Shown one piece after another: positions 17,345 to 27,042 of a stretch of 64,000 nucleotides of DNA. The DNA lies in contig DASWKF010000085.1 of the NCBI GenBank assembly GCA_036396795.1, positions 1-64,000 on the forward strand. Direction: 5' to 3'. This DNA is from JAHEEM01 sp036396795. GTDB lineage: Bacteria; Pseudomonadota; Gammaproteobacteria; Steroidobacterales; Rariloculaceae. The stretch's first letter is position 1. Each line of letters begins with the position of its first letter. Below the pieces are notes generated by a model. The model saw nothing but the letters and a program-made list of their open reading frames with translations, searched no databases and was not told the origin of the DNA. Position numbers and translations under genes: made by a program.

Positions 17345-18729
17345 GCCCTGGCCGCGCGAGGCAGATCGCTCTTGAGCGTTTGCTGCAGCAGCCGCGGCAG
17401 GCCTCCGAAATCACCGTTCGACATGAAAACCACTTGATCGCCCGCCTCGATCTCATCGAGCAGCAGGCGCAATAGCTCGTCGCGGTCCCAAGTCACGGCG
17501 AGCTTGGTGCCGAGAGTCGCAAGAACGGACTCGGGGTTCCAGGACAATTCCTTCGACGCCAGCACGAATACGCGATCGGCTTCGCCGAAGACTTTGCGCA
17601 GCGCATCGCGGTGAACGCCCATGCGCATCGTGTTGGAGCGCGGCTCGACGACCGCCACGATGCGTTGGTCGGTCTTCTGGCTTCTGATCGCCTCCAAAGT
17701 GGTGGCGATCGCCGTCGGATGATGGGCAAAGTCGTCATACAGCGTGATGCCGTTGAAGACCCCGCGTTTCTCGAGGCGCCGCTTGACGCCTTTGAACTGG
17801 GACAGAGCCTCCAACGCAACCTCGACGCTCACGCCGGCATGCACCGCGGTGCTGATCGCCGCCAGCGCATTCTCGAGATTGTGATGGCCGAGCAGTGCCC
17901 AATCCGTTTGCCCGGCCGGCTCGCCGCGATACGACACTGAAAATCTCGACTTGACTCCGACGAGGTCGTACCGGGCAGTCCAGGTCGCCGCCGCATCGCT
18001 CGCGTTGAACGTTTCCACGGGCGTCCAAACGCCGCGCTCGAGCAGGTCCTCGATGGTGCCGTCGTCGCCGTGCGCGGCGATCAATCCCTCGCCCGGAACC
18101 GTTCTGACGAGCTGGTGGAATTGCCAGAGTATCGCGTCGAGATCGGGGTAGATGTCCGCGTGGTCGTATTCGATGTTGGTAATAGCCAACGTTCTTGGCC
18201 GGTAGTGCACGAACTTCGCGCGCTTGTCGAAAAACGCCGTATCGTACTCGTCGGCCTCGACAACGAAATACTTCGATTGGCCCAAACGGGCGGAGATTTT
18301 GAAATTGTTCGGCACGCCGCCGATCAGAAACCCCGGCGAGAGTCCCGCGTAATCGAGAATCCACGCGAGCATGCTCGCCGTCGTCGTCTTGCCGTGCGTG
18401 CCAGCCACGGCTAGGACCCATTTGTCGGTCAGCACATTGCTCGCCAGCCACTCCGGACCGGAGTAGTAAGGAAGGCCGGAATTCAGCAAAGCTTCGACGG
18501 CGGGGTTGCCGCGCCCCAAGACGTTGCCGACCACGACACAGTCGAGCGCATCGGTGAACTGACGCTCGTCGTACCCCTGATGGAGCTGTATTCCGAGCTT
18601 CCGCAACTGCGTGCTCATCGGTGGATAGACGTTCTCGTCCGACCCCGAGACCTGATGCCCGGCAGCCTTCGCCAACGCGGCAATTCCACCCATGAAGGTT
18701 CCGCAGATACCGAGAATGTGAATACGCAT
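17341..18729 (-). CDS. mpl: Murein tripeptide ligase Mpl
   Basis: 462-residue Mur-ligase-family enzyme that attaches recycled L-Ala-gamma-D-Glu-meso-DAP tripeptide to UDP-MurNAc. The N-terminal Rossmann motif is HILGICGTFMGGIA, which distinguishes Mpl from MurC. The ATP loop is GTHGKTTTASML near residue 110, with EADEYDTAFFDKR following, and the C-terminal ligase domain has YDDFAHHPTAI. The ATG abuts the stop of the upstream membrane-protein gene with no gap. Confidence 0.97.
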   Translation of the reverse strand: MRIHILGICGTFMGGIAALAKAAGHQVSGSDENVYPPMSTQLRKLGIQLHQGYDERQFTDALDCVVVGNVLGRGNPAVEALLNSGLPYYSGPEWLASNVLTDKWVLAVAGTHGKTTTASMLAWILDYAGLSPGFLIGGVPNNFKISARLGQSKYFVVEADEYDTAFFDKRAKFVHYRPRTLAITNIEYDHADIYPDLDAILWQFHQLVRTVPGEGLIAAHGDDGTIEDLLERGVWTPVETFNASDAAATWTARYDLVGVKSRFSVSYRGEPAGQTDWALLGHHNLENALAAISTAVHAGVSVEVALEALSQFKGVKRRLEKRGVFNGITLYDDFAHHPTAIATTLEAIRSQKTDQRIVAVVEPRSNTMRMGVHRDALRKVFGEADRVFVLASKELSWNPESVLATLGTKLAVTWDRDELLRLLLDEIEAGDQVVFMSNGDFGGLPRLLQQTLKSDLPRAARA

Positions 18730-19257
18730 TTAGAGTTGAGCCGTCGGCAAAAGAAGCTCACCGAGCACGATCGAGCAGATCACATACCCTATCATGATCA
18801 CCACGCCCACGATATACGGCTGGTCCAGCGCCCGCGACAGCACCCAACCTGCGATGTCGATGGACCACAACAGGAGCAGCGCCAACAATGCGGTCGAGAT
18901 CGCCGAAAGCTGATCCGGATCCGGCGTCGACGAGCGCCATGCCAAGATCGGAACCGCGATGAAGTTCAGCAGAGTCTCCGCGCCCAGCACGGCTGTGACC
19001 GTTTGCCAGTAGCGCGGGCGGCGTTTCGCGGCGCTCAGCAATATCCAGAAGAATGCCAGATAGAGCATGAGATCCGCGACGATCATCGAGAATGCGCGCG
19101 GCAGCGACCAATTGATCCGCAAGGCCAATAGGCTTACGGTGATGTAGAAAGGCAGCACCAGAGCAAAGAGAAACCGCGAAACCGGCAAGTCTTCAGGGCC
19201 CTTGCGATGCAAGGCAATATCGACGAACACTAGCAGCAATCGCAACAAGATCGCCAA
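18730..19257 (-). CDS. Hypothetical polytopic inner-membrane protein
   Basis: 175-residue protein with about five hydrophobic segments and few charged residues. I do not recognise its family with certainty; the size and topology resemble Yip1-type integral membrane proteins. It begins with a TTG in this reading, so the true start is uncertain. It is immediately upstream of mpl with no gap, which suggests a link to peptidoglycan recycling or merely co-expression. Confidence 0.7.
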   Translation of the reverse strand: MAILLRLLLVFVDIALHRKGPEDLPVSRFLFALVLPFYITVSLLALRINWSLPRAFSMIVADLMLYLAFFWILLSAAKRRPRYWQTVTAVLGAETLLNFIAVPILAWRSSTPDPDQLSAISTALLALLLLWSIDIAGWVLSRALDQPYIVGVVIMIGYVICSIVLGELLLPTAQL

Positions 19258-19321
19258 ACTCTAATCACGCCCTCGGCGTTTCCTTGGATCATAAACCAGA
19301 CCTGGCTTCCGGCAGCAACCG

Positions 19322-20413
19322 ATGAACGATCGTGATCTATATGTCGACGGCGCCGCTGCGCTGAGCGCTTTTCTCGACGAGATCGAAGCCGAAGCGCTGC
19401 TTGCCATCGATACCGAGTTCGTGCGAGAGAAAACCTATTTCCCGCAGCTCTGCTTGCTGCAAATCGCATCGAGCGGCCTCATCGGGTGCGTCGACTGTCT
19501 GGCGATCGCCGATATGCGCCCGTTGTTCGAGCACCTGCTTCGACCCGAGTGCTGTTGGATACTGCACAGCAGCCGCCAGGATCTCGAAGTGATCTACCAA
19601 CACACCGACCGCCTGCCGGGCCGTCTGATCGACACCCAGGTGGCGGCGGGGCTCGCCGGCTACGCGCCGCAGATCGGCTTGCAGGAGCTCGCGGCCGACT
19701 TGCTCGGCATTCGTCTCGACAAGGACTACACGAGAACCGACTGGAGCCGCCGACCGCTGCCGCGGGCGGCGCTCGCGTACGCATACGATGACGTTCGCAG
19801 CCTCACAGCGTTGTGGAAAACGCTCGAGCGGCGGCTGCAGGCTCTCGGGCGCCTCGAATGGGCGCAACAGGATTTTGCGTTGCAGCTGCGCTCGGCGCCG
19901 GTCACCCCGACCGCGGCGATATGGGCGCGGCTCAAAGGCCTGCGCTCGCTGGACTCGAGGCAGCGCGCCGCCGCGCTGGGTCTCGTCGATTGGCGCGAGA
20001 CTCGGGCGCGGCAACGCAACCGGCCCCGGCGCTGGATTCTTAGCGATGACGCGCTGCTGGAGATCGCCGCCGCCCTGCCGGATTCCCCCCGAGCGCTGGC
20101 GGCCGTCCCGGGGCTGCCGCCCCGGCTCACGGAGCGTTTCGGCAAGGAGCTCGTGGCGGCGGTTCGGACGGGCGCGGACGATGAGTCGCGCCGCCTCGCC
20201 GACGAGCTTTTCGTCGTCGAGCGGCCCGACAGACAGCGGCTTCGAGAGCTCCAGGCGGGCGTGCAGGCGCGCGCCGCCGAGCTTGGAATTCAGCCGGAAG
20301 TACTAGCCACCCGGCAGGAGCTCACGGACCTGCTGACGCGCCGTCCAGCTCCGCGAATCTCGCAGACCTGGCGCTCGGCCGAGCTTCGCGATCTACTGCC
20401 GGTGGAAACCTAG
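19322..20413 (+). CDS. rnd: Ribonuclease D
   Basis: 363-residue 3'-5' exoribonuclease for tRNA 3' maturation and stable RNA turnover. The DEDD active site is visible: AIDTEFVREKTYFPQL (Asp and Glu), the HSSRQDLEV segment (Asp), and YAYDDVRSLTALW (Tyr and Asp). The C-terminal part (about 205-290) fits an HRDC domain. The last 21 nt overlap the convergent adk gene. Confidence 0.94.
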   Translation: MNDRDLYVDGAAALSAFLDEIEAEALLAIDTEFVREKTYFPQLCLLQIASSGLIGCVDCLAIADMRPLFEHLLRPECCWILHSSRQDLEVIYQHTDRLPGRLIDTQVAAGLAGYAPQIGLQELAADLLGIRLDKDYTRTDWSRRPLPRAALAYAYDDVRSLTALWKTLERRLQALGRLEWAQQDFALQLRSAPVTPTAAIWARLKGLRSLDSRQRAAALGLVDWRETRARQRNRPRRWILSDDALLEIAAALPDSPRALAAVPGLPPRLTERFGKELVAAVRTGADDESRRLADELFVVERPDRQRLRELQAGVQARAAELGIQPEVLATRQELTDLLTRRPAPRISQTWRSAELRDLLPVET

Positions 20414-21046
20414 CGCGCGCAGCAGGCGCTCGTGAACTTCGTCGACGCTGCCGAGAGCATCGACCTCGTGCAACAGATCCTCGCTCTCGTAATGCTCGAT
20501 CAACGGAGCGGTTTGACGCTCGTATACCCGCAGCCGTCTTCGAATCGTGTCTTCATTGTCGTCGTCGCGTTTGAGAAGCTCACCGCCGGATTCGAGACAC
20601 TTGTCGATTTCAGCCTGGCTCGAAAAGTAGATGTTCAGGACCTTGCCCGTTTTCGAGCAGGTTCTTCTGCCGGTCAGGCGCTTCATCAAGATCTCGAAAT
20701 CGACCTTCATCAGCACCACGGCATGCAGCGCTTGCTCGAGTTCCTCGAGCATCGTTTCCAAGCCGTGAGCCTGATCGAGATTTCGGGGGAAGCCGTCGAG
20801 AACGTAGCCGTCGGCGGCATCCTTTTCTCGGAGCCGCTCCCGCAACATGCCGATCACGATCTCATCCGATACGAGCTCACCGGCGTCCATGGCTGCTTTG
20901 GCGCGACGTCCCAGAGGCGTCGCCTTGGCGACCGCGGCGCGCAACAGGTCGCCGGTGGAGATCTGCGGAATGCCGCGCTCGGCTTGCAGTCGCTGCGCTT
21001 GGGTTCCCTTCCCGGAGCCGGGAGCTCCGAGCAGCACGATTCGCAT
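20393..21046 (-). CDS. adk: Adenylate kinase
   Basis: 217-residue enzyme that interconverts ATP and AMP with two ADP. The P-loop GAPGSGKGTQ is at residues 7-16, followed by QISTGDLLR and the DGFPRNLDQA motif. It is the long form with a LID domain containing RRTCSKTGKVLNIYFSS and GELLKRDDDNEDTIRRRL. The ATG faces the PPi-PFK gene across a 129-nt divergent gap, a sensible pairing because both handle the cell's adenylate and pyrophosphate energy balance. Confidence 0.96.
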   Translation of the reverse strand: MRIVLLGAPGSGKGTQAQRLQAERGIPQISTGDLLRAAVAKATPLGRRAKAAMDAGELVSDEIVIGMLRERLREKDAADGYVLDGFPRNLDQAHGLETMLEELEQALHAVVLMKVDFEILMKRLTGRRTCSKTGKVLNIYFSSQAEIDKCLESGGELLKRDDDNEDTIRRRLRVYERQTAPLIEHYESEDLLHEVDALGSVDEVHERLLRALGFHRQ

Positions 21047-21175
21047 AGTCGACTCTCCGGCGGCGCGTGATTGACTCGCGTCGGACGCGTAAACTATCCC
21101 GCGCCGGCTTCATCGTCAAACCGTCCGGCAGCGTAAAGCCGGCGAATCGCAACGGAAGGTCTACAGGGAGACAGA

Positions 21176-22438
21176 ATGAAGCAGAACGCATTCTATGCTC
21201 AGTCGGGCGGGGTCACGGCCGTGATCAACGCTTCAGCTTGCGGCGTGATCGAAACGGCGAGAAAACACTCCGACAGGATCGGCAAGGTGTTTGCCGGAAG
21301 AAACGGAATCATCGGAGCGCTGACGGAAGATCTCATCGATACCAGCAAGGAATCCCGGGCGGCGATCGCGGGGCTGCGCCACACACCCGGCGGAATCTTC
21401 GGCTCGGCTCGCTACAAGCTCAAGGGTCTCGAGGAAAACCGGCTCGAGTACGAACGCCTCATCGAGGTCTTCAAAGCTCACGATATCGGTTACTTCTTCT
21501 ACAACGGCGGCGGCGACTCGATGGACACGGCCCACAAAGTCTCGCAGATCGGCAAGAAGCTCAAAGTTCCGGTGACGTGCATCGGCGTGCCGAAGACCGT
21601 CGACAACGACTTGCCGATCACCGACGTGTGCCCCGGATTCGGCTCGGTCGCGAAATACGTCGCGGTCTCGACGCGCGAGGCCGCGCTCGACGTCGCCTCG
21701 ATGGCGAAAACGTCGACCAAGGTCTTTATTTTCGAAGTCATGGGCCGGCATGCCGGATGGATAGCCGCCGCCGCCGGGCTCGCGGGACGCTCGTCCGCCG
21801 ATGCGCCACACATCATTTTGTTCCCCGAGATTCCTTTCGACGAGCGGGCGTTTCTCGAGCGCGTAAAGCGTTGCGTGGACGGCTATGAGTACTGTGTCGT
21901 GGTCGTGTCCGAAGGCGTCCGGAATCCCGACGGCGGATTTCTCGCCGAGGCCGGCACCCGCGACGCTTTCGGTCATGCGCAACTCGGCGGCGTCGCGGCC
22001 GCCGTTGCTGCGCTCGTCAGGGACCGGCTGGGCTTCAAATATCACTACGCGATCGCCGACTATCTGCAACGCTCGGCGCGCCACATCGCCTCGAAAGTCG
22101 ACGTCGAGCAGGCTTATGCCGTCGGCAGACACGCGGTCGAGCTCGCGCTCGGCGGCAAGAACGCGGTCATGCCGACGATCGTGCGGCGATCGGACTCCCC
22201 TTATCGGTGGACCCTGGGACATGTCGCGCTCAGCCGCGTCGCCAACCGCGAAAAGTTGATGCCGCGCAGCTTCATCAGTCGCGACGGATTCTCGATTGCG
22301 TCCGCATGCCGGCGCTACCTGCAGCCGTTGATTCGCGGCGAGGATTATCCCCCTTATCGAGACGGCCTGCCGCGTTATGTGGAGCTGGAGAACATCGCCG
22401 TGCCGCGACGGTTGCCCGAGAACTTTATGCTAAGATAG
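21176..22438 (+). CDS. pfp: PPi-dependent 6-phosphofructokinase
   Basis: 420-residue phosphofructokinase that uses pyrophosphate instead of ATP, making fructose 1,6-bisphosphate reversibly. Donor specificity is read from two positions: the NGGGDSMDTA loop, with Asp where ATP enzymes have Gly104, and GVPKTVDNDLP, with Lys where ATP enzymes have the Gly of PGT. The MGRHAGWIAAAAGLA motif supports the family. A strong ribosome-binding site (GGGAGA) precedes the ATG. It is followed after 228 nt by a membrane pyrophosphatase gene, hppA, which uses the same phosphate donor. Confidence 0.94.
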   Translation: MKQNAFYAQSGGVTAVINASACGVIETARKHSDRIGKVFAGRNGIIGALTEDLIDTSKESRAAIAGLRHTPGGIFGSARYKLKGLEENRLEYERLIEVFKAHDIGYFFYNGGGDSMDTAHKVSQIGKKLKVPVTCIGVPKTVDNDLPITDVCPGFGSVAKYVAVSTREAALDVASMAKTSTKVFIFEVMGRHAGWIAAAAGLAGRSSADAPHIILFPEIPFDERAFLERVKRCVDGYEYCVVVVSEGVRNPDGGFLAEAGTRDAFGHAQLGGVAAAVAALVRDRLGFKYHYAIADYLQRSARHIASKVDVEQAYAVGRHAVELALGGKNAVMPTIVRRSDSPYRWTLGHVALSRVANREKLMPRSFISRDGFSIASACRRYLQPLIRGEDYPPYRDGLPRYVELENIAVPRRLPENFMLR

Positions 22439-22666
22439 CCGCCGATCCGCAACCTTCGGGTGGTCGCGGCACCAATAAGAATCGGGTTCGCGTAAGGCCT
22501 AATAAGGTCTGCACTCCACGAGCGCCTCGCTCCCCCGCAAGCATGCGGGACTCGCACAGCGAGCCGTTCTTGGATCTCAAGATGACTCGGACACACTGCT
22601 GGTGTCAGCCGGACCGCGACGAGCCCGGCCGTGGAGTGCTGCGAATGTGACGGGAGAGATAGAGAG

Positions 22667-24679
22667 ATGAATCCAGAATCTGCCTTGTGGCTGTCCCTCG
22701 GAGCCGCCGCGCTGGCCGTGATCTACGGAATGGTATCGGTGACGTGGATCTTGCGTCAGCCGGCGGGCAACGCCCGGATGCAAGAGATCGCGGCGGCCGT
22801 GCAGGAAGGCGCCAACGCCTACATGAACCGCCAGTACATGACGATCGGCGCCGTCGGCCTGGTGCTGTTCGTAGTTCTTGGCGGGGCCTTGGGATGGGCG
22901 ACCGCGATCGGCTTCGCCATCGGCGCCGTATTCTCCGGGCTCGCGGGCTACATCGGCATGTTCGTGTCGGTGCGCGCCAACGTGCGCACAGCGCAGGCGG
23001 CTACCGTCGGGCTCAACCCGGCACTCAAGCTCGCCTTTCGCGGCGGTGCGGTCACGGGGCTTCTGGTGGTCGGGCTCGGTTTGCTCGGCGTCGCCGGCTA
23101 CTACAGCCTGCTGCATGCCGCCGGCCTCGGCGAGGACGAGGCTCTGAAAGCGCTGGTCGGCCTGGCCTTCGGCGGCTCCTTGATCTCGATCTTCGCGCGT
23201 CTCGGCGGAGGAATATTCACCAAGGGTGCCGACGTCGGCGCCGATCTGGTCGGCAAAGTCGAGGCGGGCATCCCCGAGGACGACCCGCGAAATCCCGCAG
23301 TCATCGCCGACAACGTCGGCGACAATGTCGGCGACTGCGCCGGAATGGCGGCGGATCTTTTCGAGACTTATGCCGTGACGCTCATCGCGACGATGCTGCT
23401 CGGCGGTCTGACCATCGATACGCTCGGCGCCAATGCCGTGCTCTATCCGATGATGCTCGGCGCCGCCTCCATCGTCGCCTCGATCATCGGGACGTTCTTC
23501 GTCAGCACTTCCGGCGGCAAGATCATGAACGCCCTCTACAAGGGCGTCATCGTTTCCGGCGTGCTCGCGGGCATAGCGTTCTATCCGATCACGATGGCGC
23601 TGATGGGTGACGGCGCGTTCAATCTTTACCTCGCTGCTTTGATCGGCCTGGCGTTGACTGCGGCCATGGTCGTGATCACGGAGTACTACACCAGCACGGA
23701 ATACAGCCCGGTAAGGAAAGTCGCGAGCGCATCCACCACCGGACACGCGACCAACATCATTGCCGGCCTCGGCGTCTCGATGAAGGCCACGGCGTTGCCC
23801 GTCGTCGCTGTCTGCCTATCGATCTGGGGCGCATTCGCGCTGGCGGACCTCTACGGCATCGCGATCGCCGCGACGAGCATGCTGTCGATGACGGGCATGA
23901 TCGTCGCCCTGGACGCTTTCGGCCCGATCACCGATAACGCCGGGGGCATCGCCGAGATGTCCGAGCTGCCTTCCGAGGTGCGCAATGTCACCGACGCGTT
24001 GGACGCGGTCGGCAACACGACCAAGGCCGTGACCAAGGGCTATGCGATCGGATCCGCCGGGCTCGCGGCGCTGGTGCTGTTCGGCGACTACACCCACAGT
24101 CTCGAGGATGCCGGCCTCGGCGCGTTGCGTTTCGATCTCTCGGATCACCGCGTGATCATCGGCCTCTTCATCGGCGGCCTCGTGCCCTATTTGTTCGCGG
24201 CCCTGGCCATGGAGGCCGTCGGGCGAGCCGCAGGATCCGTCGTCGAGGAAGTGCGCAGGCAGTTCCGCGAGATCCCCGGGATCATGGAAGGCACGACCAA
24301 GCCGAAGTATTCCACCGCCGTCGACATGCTCACGCGGGCGGCCATCAAGGAAATGATCGTTCCGTCGCTGCTGCCGATTCTCGTGCCGATATTCGTCGGC
24401 ATGCTGCTCGGTCCGGAAGCGCTCGGCGGCCTGCTGTTGGGCACGATCGTCACCGGATTGTTCGTCGCCATCTCGATGACGACCGGCGGCGGCGCCTGGG
24501 ACAACGCGAAGAAATTCATCGAGGACGGCAACCACGGCGGCAAGGGATCGGAAGCGCACAAAGCGGCCGTTACGGGCGATACGGTCGGGGATCCGTACAA
24601 GGATACCGCCGGACCGGCGATCAATCCGTTGATCAAGATCATCAACATCGTGGCGCTGCTGATGGTGCCGCTGCTCTAA
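22667..24679 (+). CDS. hppA: K+-independent H+-translocating pyrophosphatase
   Basis: 670-residue membrane-bound pyrophosphatase with about 16 hydrophobic segments that couples PPi hydrolysis or synthesis to proton movement. The catalytic signature GADVGADLVGKVEAGIPEDD is complete, with NVGDNVGDCAGMAADLFETY next. The GNTTKA motif has Lys where K+-dependent enzymes have Ala, which predicts a K+-independent H+ pump. The start is the ATG after the GAGAGATAGAGAG ribosome-binding region; an earlier in-frame ATG gives an unconserved extension. Confidence 0.96.
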   Translation: MNPESALWLSLGAAALAVIYGMVSVTWILRQPAGNARMQEIAAAVQEGANAYMNRQYMTIGAVGLVLFVVLGGALGWATAIGFAIGAVFSGLAGYIGMFVSVRANVRTAQAATVGLNPALKLAFRGGAVTGLLVVGLGLLGVAGYYSLLHAAGLGEDEALKALVGLAFGGSLISIFARLGGGIFTKGADVGADLVGKVEAGIPEDDPRNPAVIADNVGDNVGDCAGMAADLFETYAVTLIATMLLGGLTIDTLGANAVLYPMMLGAASIVASIIGTFFVSTSGGKIMNALYKGVIVSGVLAGIAFYPITMALMGDGAFNLYLAALIGLALTAAMVVITEYYTSTEYSPVRKVASASTTGHATNIIAGLGVSMKATALPVVAVCLSIWGAFALADLYGIAIAATSMLSMTGMIVALDAFGPITDNAGGIAEMSELPSEVRNVTDALDAVGNTTKAVTKGYAIGSAGLAALVLFGDYTHSLEDAGLGALRFDLSDHRVIIGLFIGGLVPYLFAALAMEAVGRAAGSVVEEVRRQFREIPGIMEGTTKPKYSTAVDMLTRAAIKEMIVPSLLPILVPIFVGMLLGPEALGGLLLGTIVTGLFVAISMTTGGGAWDNAKKFIEDGNHGGKGSEAHKAAVTGDTVGDPYKDTAGPAINPLIKIINIVALLMVPLL

Positions 24680-24708
24680 GACATTCCAGGCCAGCCGGCG
24701 CCACCGCA

Positions 24709-27042
24709 CTAGGACAGCATCGGCAGCGGATAGGGGCGTTCGACGACGTAGCCCTGAACGAAGTCGACCCCCATGCGGCGCACTGTTTCGAAGGATACCC
24801 GGTCCTCGACCTCCTCGGCGATGACTCGAAAGTCCAGCGTTCGCGCAAGCTTTATCATCGCCGTGACCATCGCGTGGTTCACGCTGTCCTGCGCGATGTT
24901 GCGGATATAGGCACCGTCGATCTTGAGGTAATCGATCGATAGATTCTTGAGATTCGAGAACGAGCCGATGCCGCTGCCAAAATCGTCGAGAGCGAAATGG
25001 CAGCCCATGCCGTGCAGCACGTTGATGAAGCGGTGGGCGTGGTCCAGGTTGCCGATCACGGCGGACTCGGGCACCTCGAAGCAGAGTTTCGAGGGAGCGA
25101 CGCCGGTATGGTCGAGCGCGTCGACGACGAACTCGAGAAAGTGCTCGTCGCTCAAAGTCTGCCCCGACAGATTCACGCCGCAGCTGCGGCCCTCGGGCAG
25201 GCGAATGGAGCCGCTGGCCAAGGCCGCCAGCGTGTTCTGCACGACCCATCGATCGATATGGAACATCAGGTGGTAACGCTCGGCAGCCTGAATGAACTGC
25301 CCGGGAGAGATGAGCCCGCCCGATTCGTCGCGCAACCGCAAAAGGATCTCCAGCGCCGGCCCGACGTCGACCCGCCCGCCGACCGAAATGATCGGTTGCA
25401 CGAACAGCTCGAATTGATCCTCCTTCAACGCCGCCTGCAGGCGCTGTAGCCATTGGATCTCACCGCGCTGTCTGGCGATGATCTCGTCACGGGAGGAGTA
25501 GACGTGCACCCGGCCCCGACCCTGCTGCTTGGCGACGTAGCAGGCGGAATCCGCGGCGCCGAGAACCGTCTCCGCGGCCCCGCTTTCGTGGCCGATCTCG
25601 ACGACGCCGATGCTGACGCCGATGTCGAAGATCTGGTCCCGCCATACGAACCGGTAGTCCGCGACCGCGCGACAGACATCGTCGGTGATCTGTCGGGCCT
25701 TATCGAGCGGGCAGCCTACGAGCAGCAGACCGAACTCGTCGCCGCCCAGACGAGCAACCGTATCGGAGTCTCGAACTTTCTCCCGCAGCAGCGAGGCGAT
25801 TTCCCGCAGAAGATTGTCTCCGGCGAGATGACCGCAAGTATCGTTGACGGCTTTGAATCTATCCAGGTCCAGATAGCACACCGCATGGCCGGCGCCATCA
25901 CCGGCGCGCACGGACTTGAGCGTGCTTTCGAGACGCCGTTCGAACTCGGATCGATTGACGAGCCCCGTCAACGCGTCGTGGCTCGCTTGATAGGACATCT
26001 GCCGCGTCAGGCCCCGAACTTCCGACACGTCATGAAAGATGATCACGCAACCCGCCACGCCGCCGTCGGCTGAGCGAATCGGAGAAGCCGTGAGCTCTAT
26101 GGAGCATTCGCGCCCGCTGTGCTTGCTCATGAGCAGCGCCCGGCGCCCGAGACTGATGCGTTTTCTCTCGGTCAGGCATCTCTCCACCGGATCGCCCAGG
26201 GAGTCTCTGTCCACTTCGTCCACGACCGCTATCAAGTCCGTCAGACGCTTACCGAGACCGACGCTCCGAGATGCGCTCGTCAGATGCTCGGCGGCTTCGT
26301 TCATGTAGTCGATGACGCCTTGCGTGTCGGTCGTTATCACACCCTCGCCTATGGACTCCAGCGTGATGCGTGCTTGCAGCTTGCCGCGACTGAGCGATGC
26401 CTCCAAGCTCTTGCGGTGAGTGATGTCCTTGGCGACGGCCAACAAAGCCGGCTCGTTCTTGAAGCTGACGAGCCGGAAATAGAGCTCGGCCCAAAGCTCT
26501 TGCTCCTCTCCGGAAATGAGCTGCACCTCGAGAGGCTCCGCGCTCGTTTGTCCCTCGAGCAAGTTGCCGATGTGCTTGCGGAGAAGCGCGCGGTACGCGG
26601 GACGCACGAGATCGGTCACTTGCTTGCCGACCAGGGCCTCGGGGTCGAGGCCGAACAAATCGGCCGCCGCCCGATTGGCATACAGAATGACGTCCCTGTG
26701 CACGAGCGCGAGCTCGGGCAAGGTCACCGCCAACGCCTCGAAGAGCTCGTCTGGGCGCTGTTCGATCGCCGCCGCCGACCGCGTTCCAATGACACGGTTG
26801 ATCGAGGCGGTGAGCTCCTCGAAACCCGCGGCACGCCCGGCCGGATCGAGGCCGTGTCTCGCTGCGCTGCCGGGCCCGAGCGTTTGCAGCTCGTCGATCA
26901 GCCGGCCTATTTCCTTGCTGATCCGGCGCCGAAACAAAACGCCGGCGACCGCGGCTGCAAGCATCACGGCGAGGACTAGCGCTAGCCAGTAAAGTTGCGG
27001 GATCAGGTCCACGCTCAAATTCCTTCCATTAGGCCCGATCAC
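24709..27042 (-). CDS. PAS-PAS-GGDEF-EAL c-di-GMP regulator
   Basis: 777-residue membrane-anchored signalling protein. One N-terminal membrane segment (about residues 16-38), two PAS regions (about 105-210 and 225-345), GGDEF domain (about 350-510) and EAL domain (about 525-775). The cyclase motif GGDEF at 433-437 is intact, with an RDSD inhibitory I-site at 424-427. The EAL signature is altered to EIL (565-567), but the catalytic Glu, NLSGQ, DDFGSG (686-691), LKIDG and the late Glu/Gln positions are kept, so phosphodiesterase activity is plausible. The start is a GTG; no ATG is in frame nearby. The upstream region has phased GTTCTT repeats. Confidence 0.92.
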   Translation of the reverse strand: MIGPNGRNLSVDLIPQLYWLALVLAVMLAAAVAGVLFRRRISKEIGRLIDELQTLGPGSAARHGLDPAGRAAGFEELTASINRVIGTRSAAAIEQRPDELFEALAVTLPELALVHRDVILYANRAAADLFGLDPEALVGKQVTDLVRPAYRALLRKHIGNLLEGQTSAEPLEVQLISGEEQELWAELYFRLVSFKNEPALLAVAKDITHRKSLEASLSRGKLQARITLESIGEGVITTDTQGVIDYMNEAAEHLTSASRSVGLGKRLTDLIAVVDEVDRDSLGDPVERCLTERKRISLGRRALLMSKHSGRECSIELTASPIRSADGGVAGCVIIFHDVSEVRGLTRQMSYQASHDALTGLVNRSEFERRLESTLKSVRAGDGAGHAVCYLDLDRFKAVNDTCGHLAGDNLLREIASLLREKVRDSDTVARLGGDEFGLLLVGCPLDKARQITDDVCRAVADYRFVWRDQIFDIGVSIGVVEIGHESGAAETVLGAADSACYVAKQQGRGRVHVYSSRDEIIARQRGEIQWLQRLQAALKEDQFELFVQPIISVGGRVDVGPALEILLRLRDESGGLISPGQFIQAAERYHLMFHIDRWVVQNTLAALASGSIRLPEGRSCGVNLSGQTLSDEHFLEFVVDALDHTGVAPSKLCFEVPESAVIGNLDHAHRFINVLHGMGCHFALDDFGSGIGSFSNLKNLSIDYLKIDGAYIRNIAQDSVNHAMVTAMIKLARTLDFRVIAEEVEDRVSFETVRRMGVDFVQGYVVERPYPLPMLS

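Noticed and set aside
22582..22650. 22-codon ORF upstream of hppA
   Set aside because: No ribosome-binding site or recognisable feature; it ends 16 nt before hppA and is probably chance.
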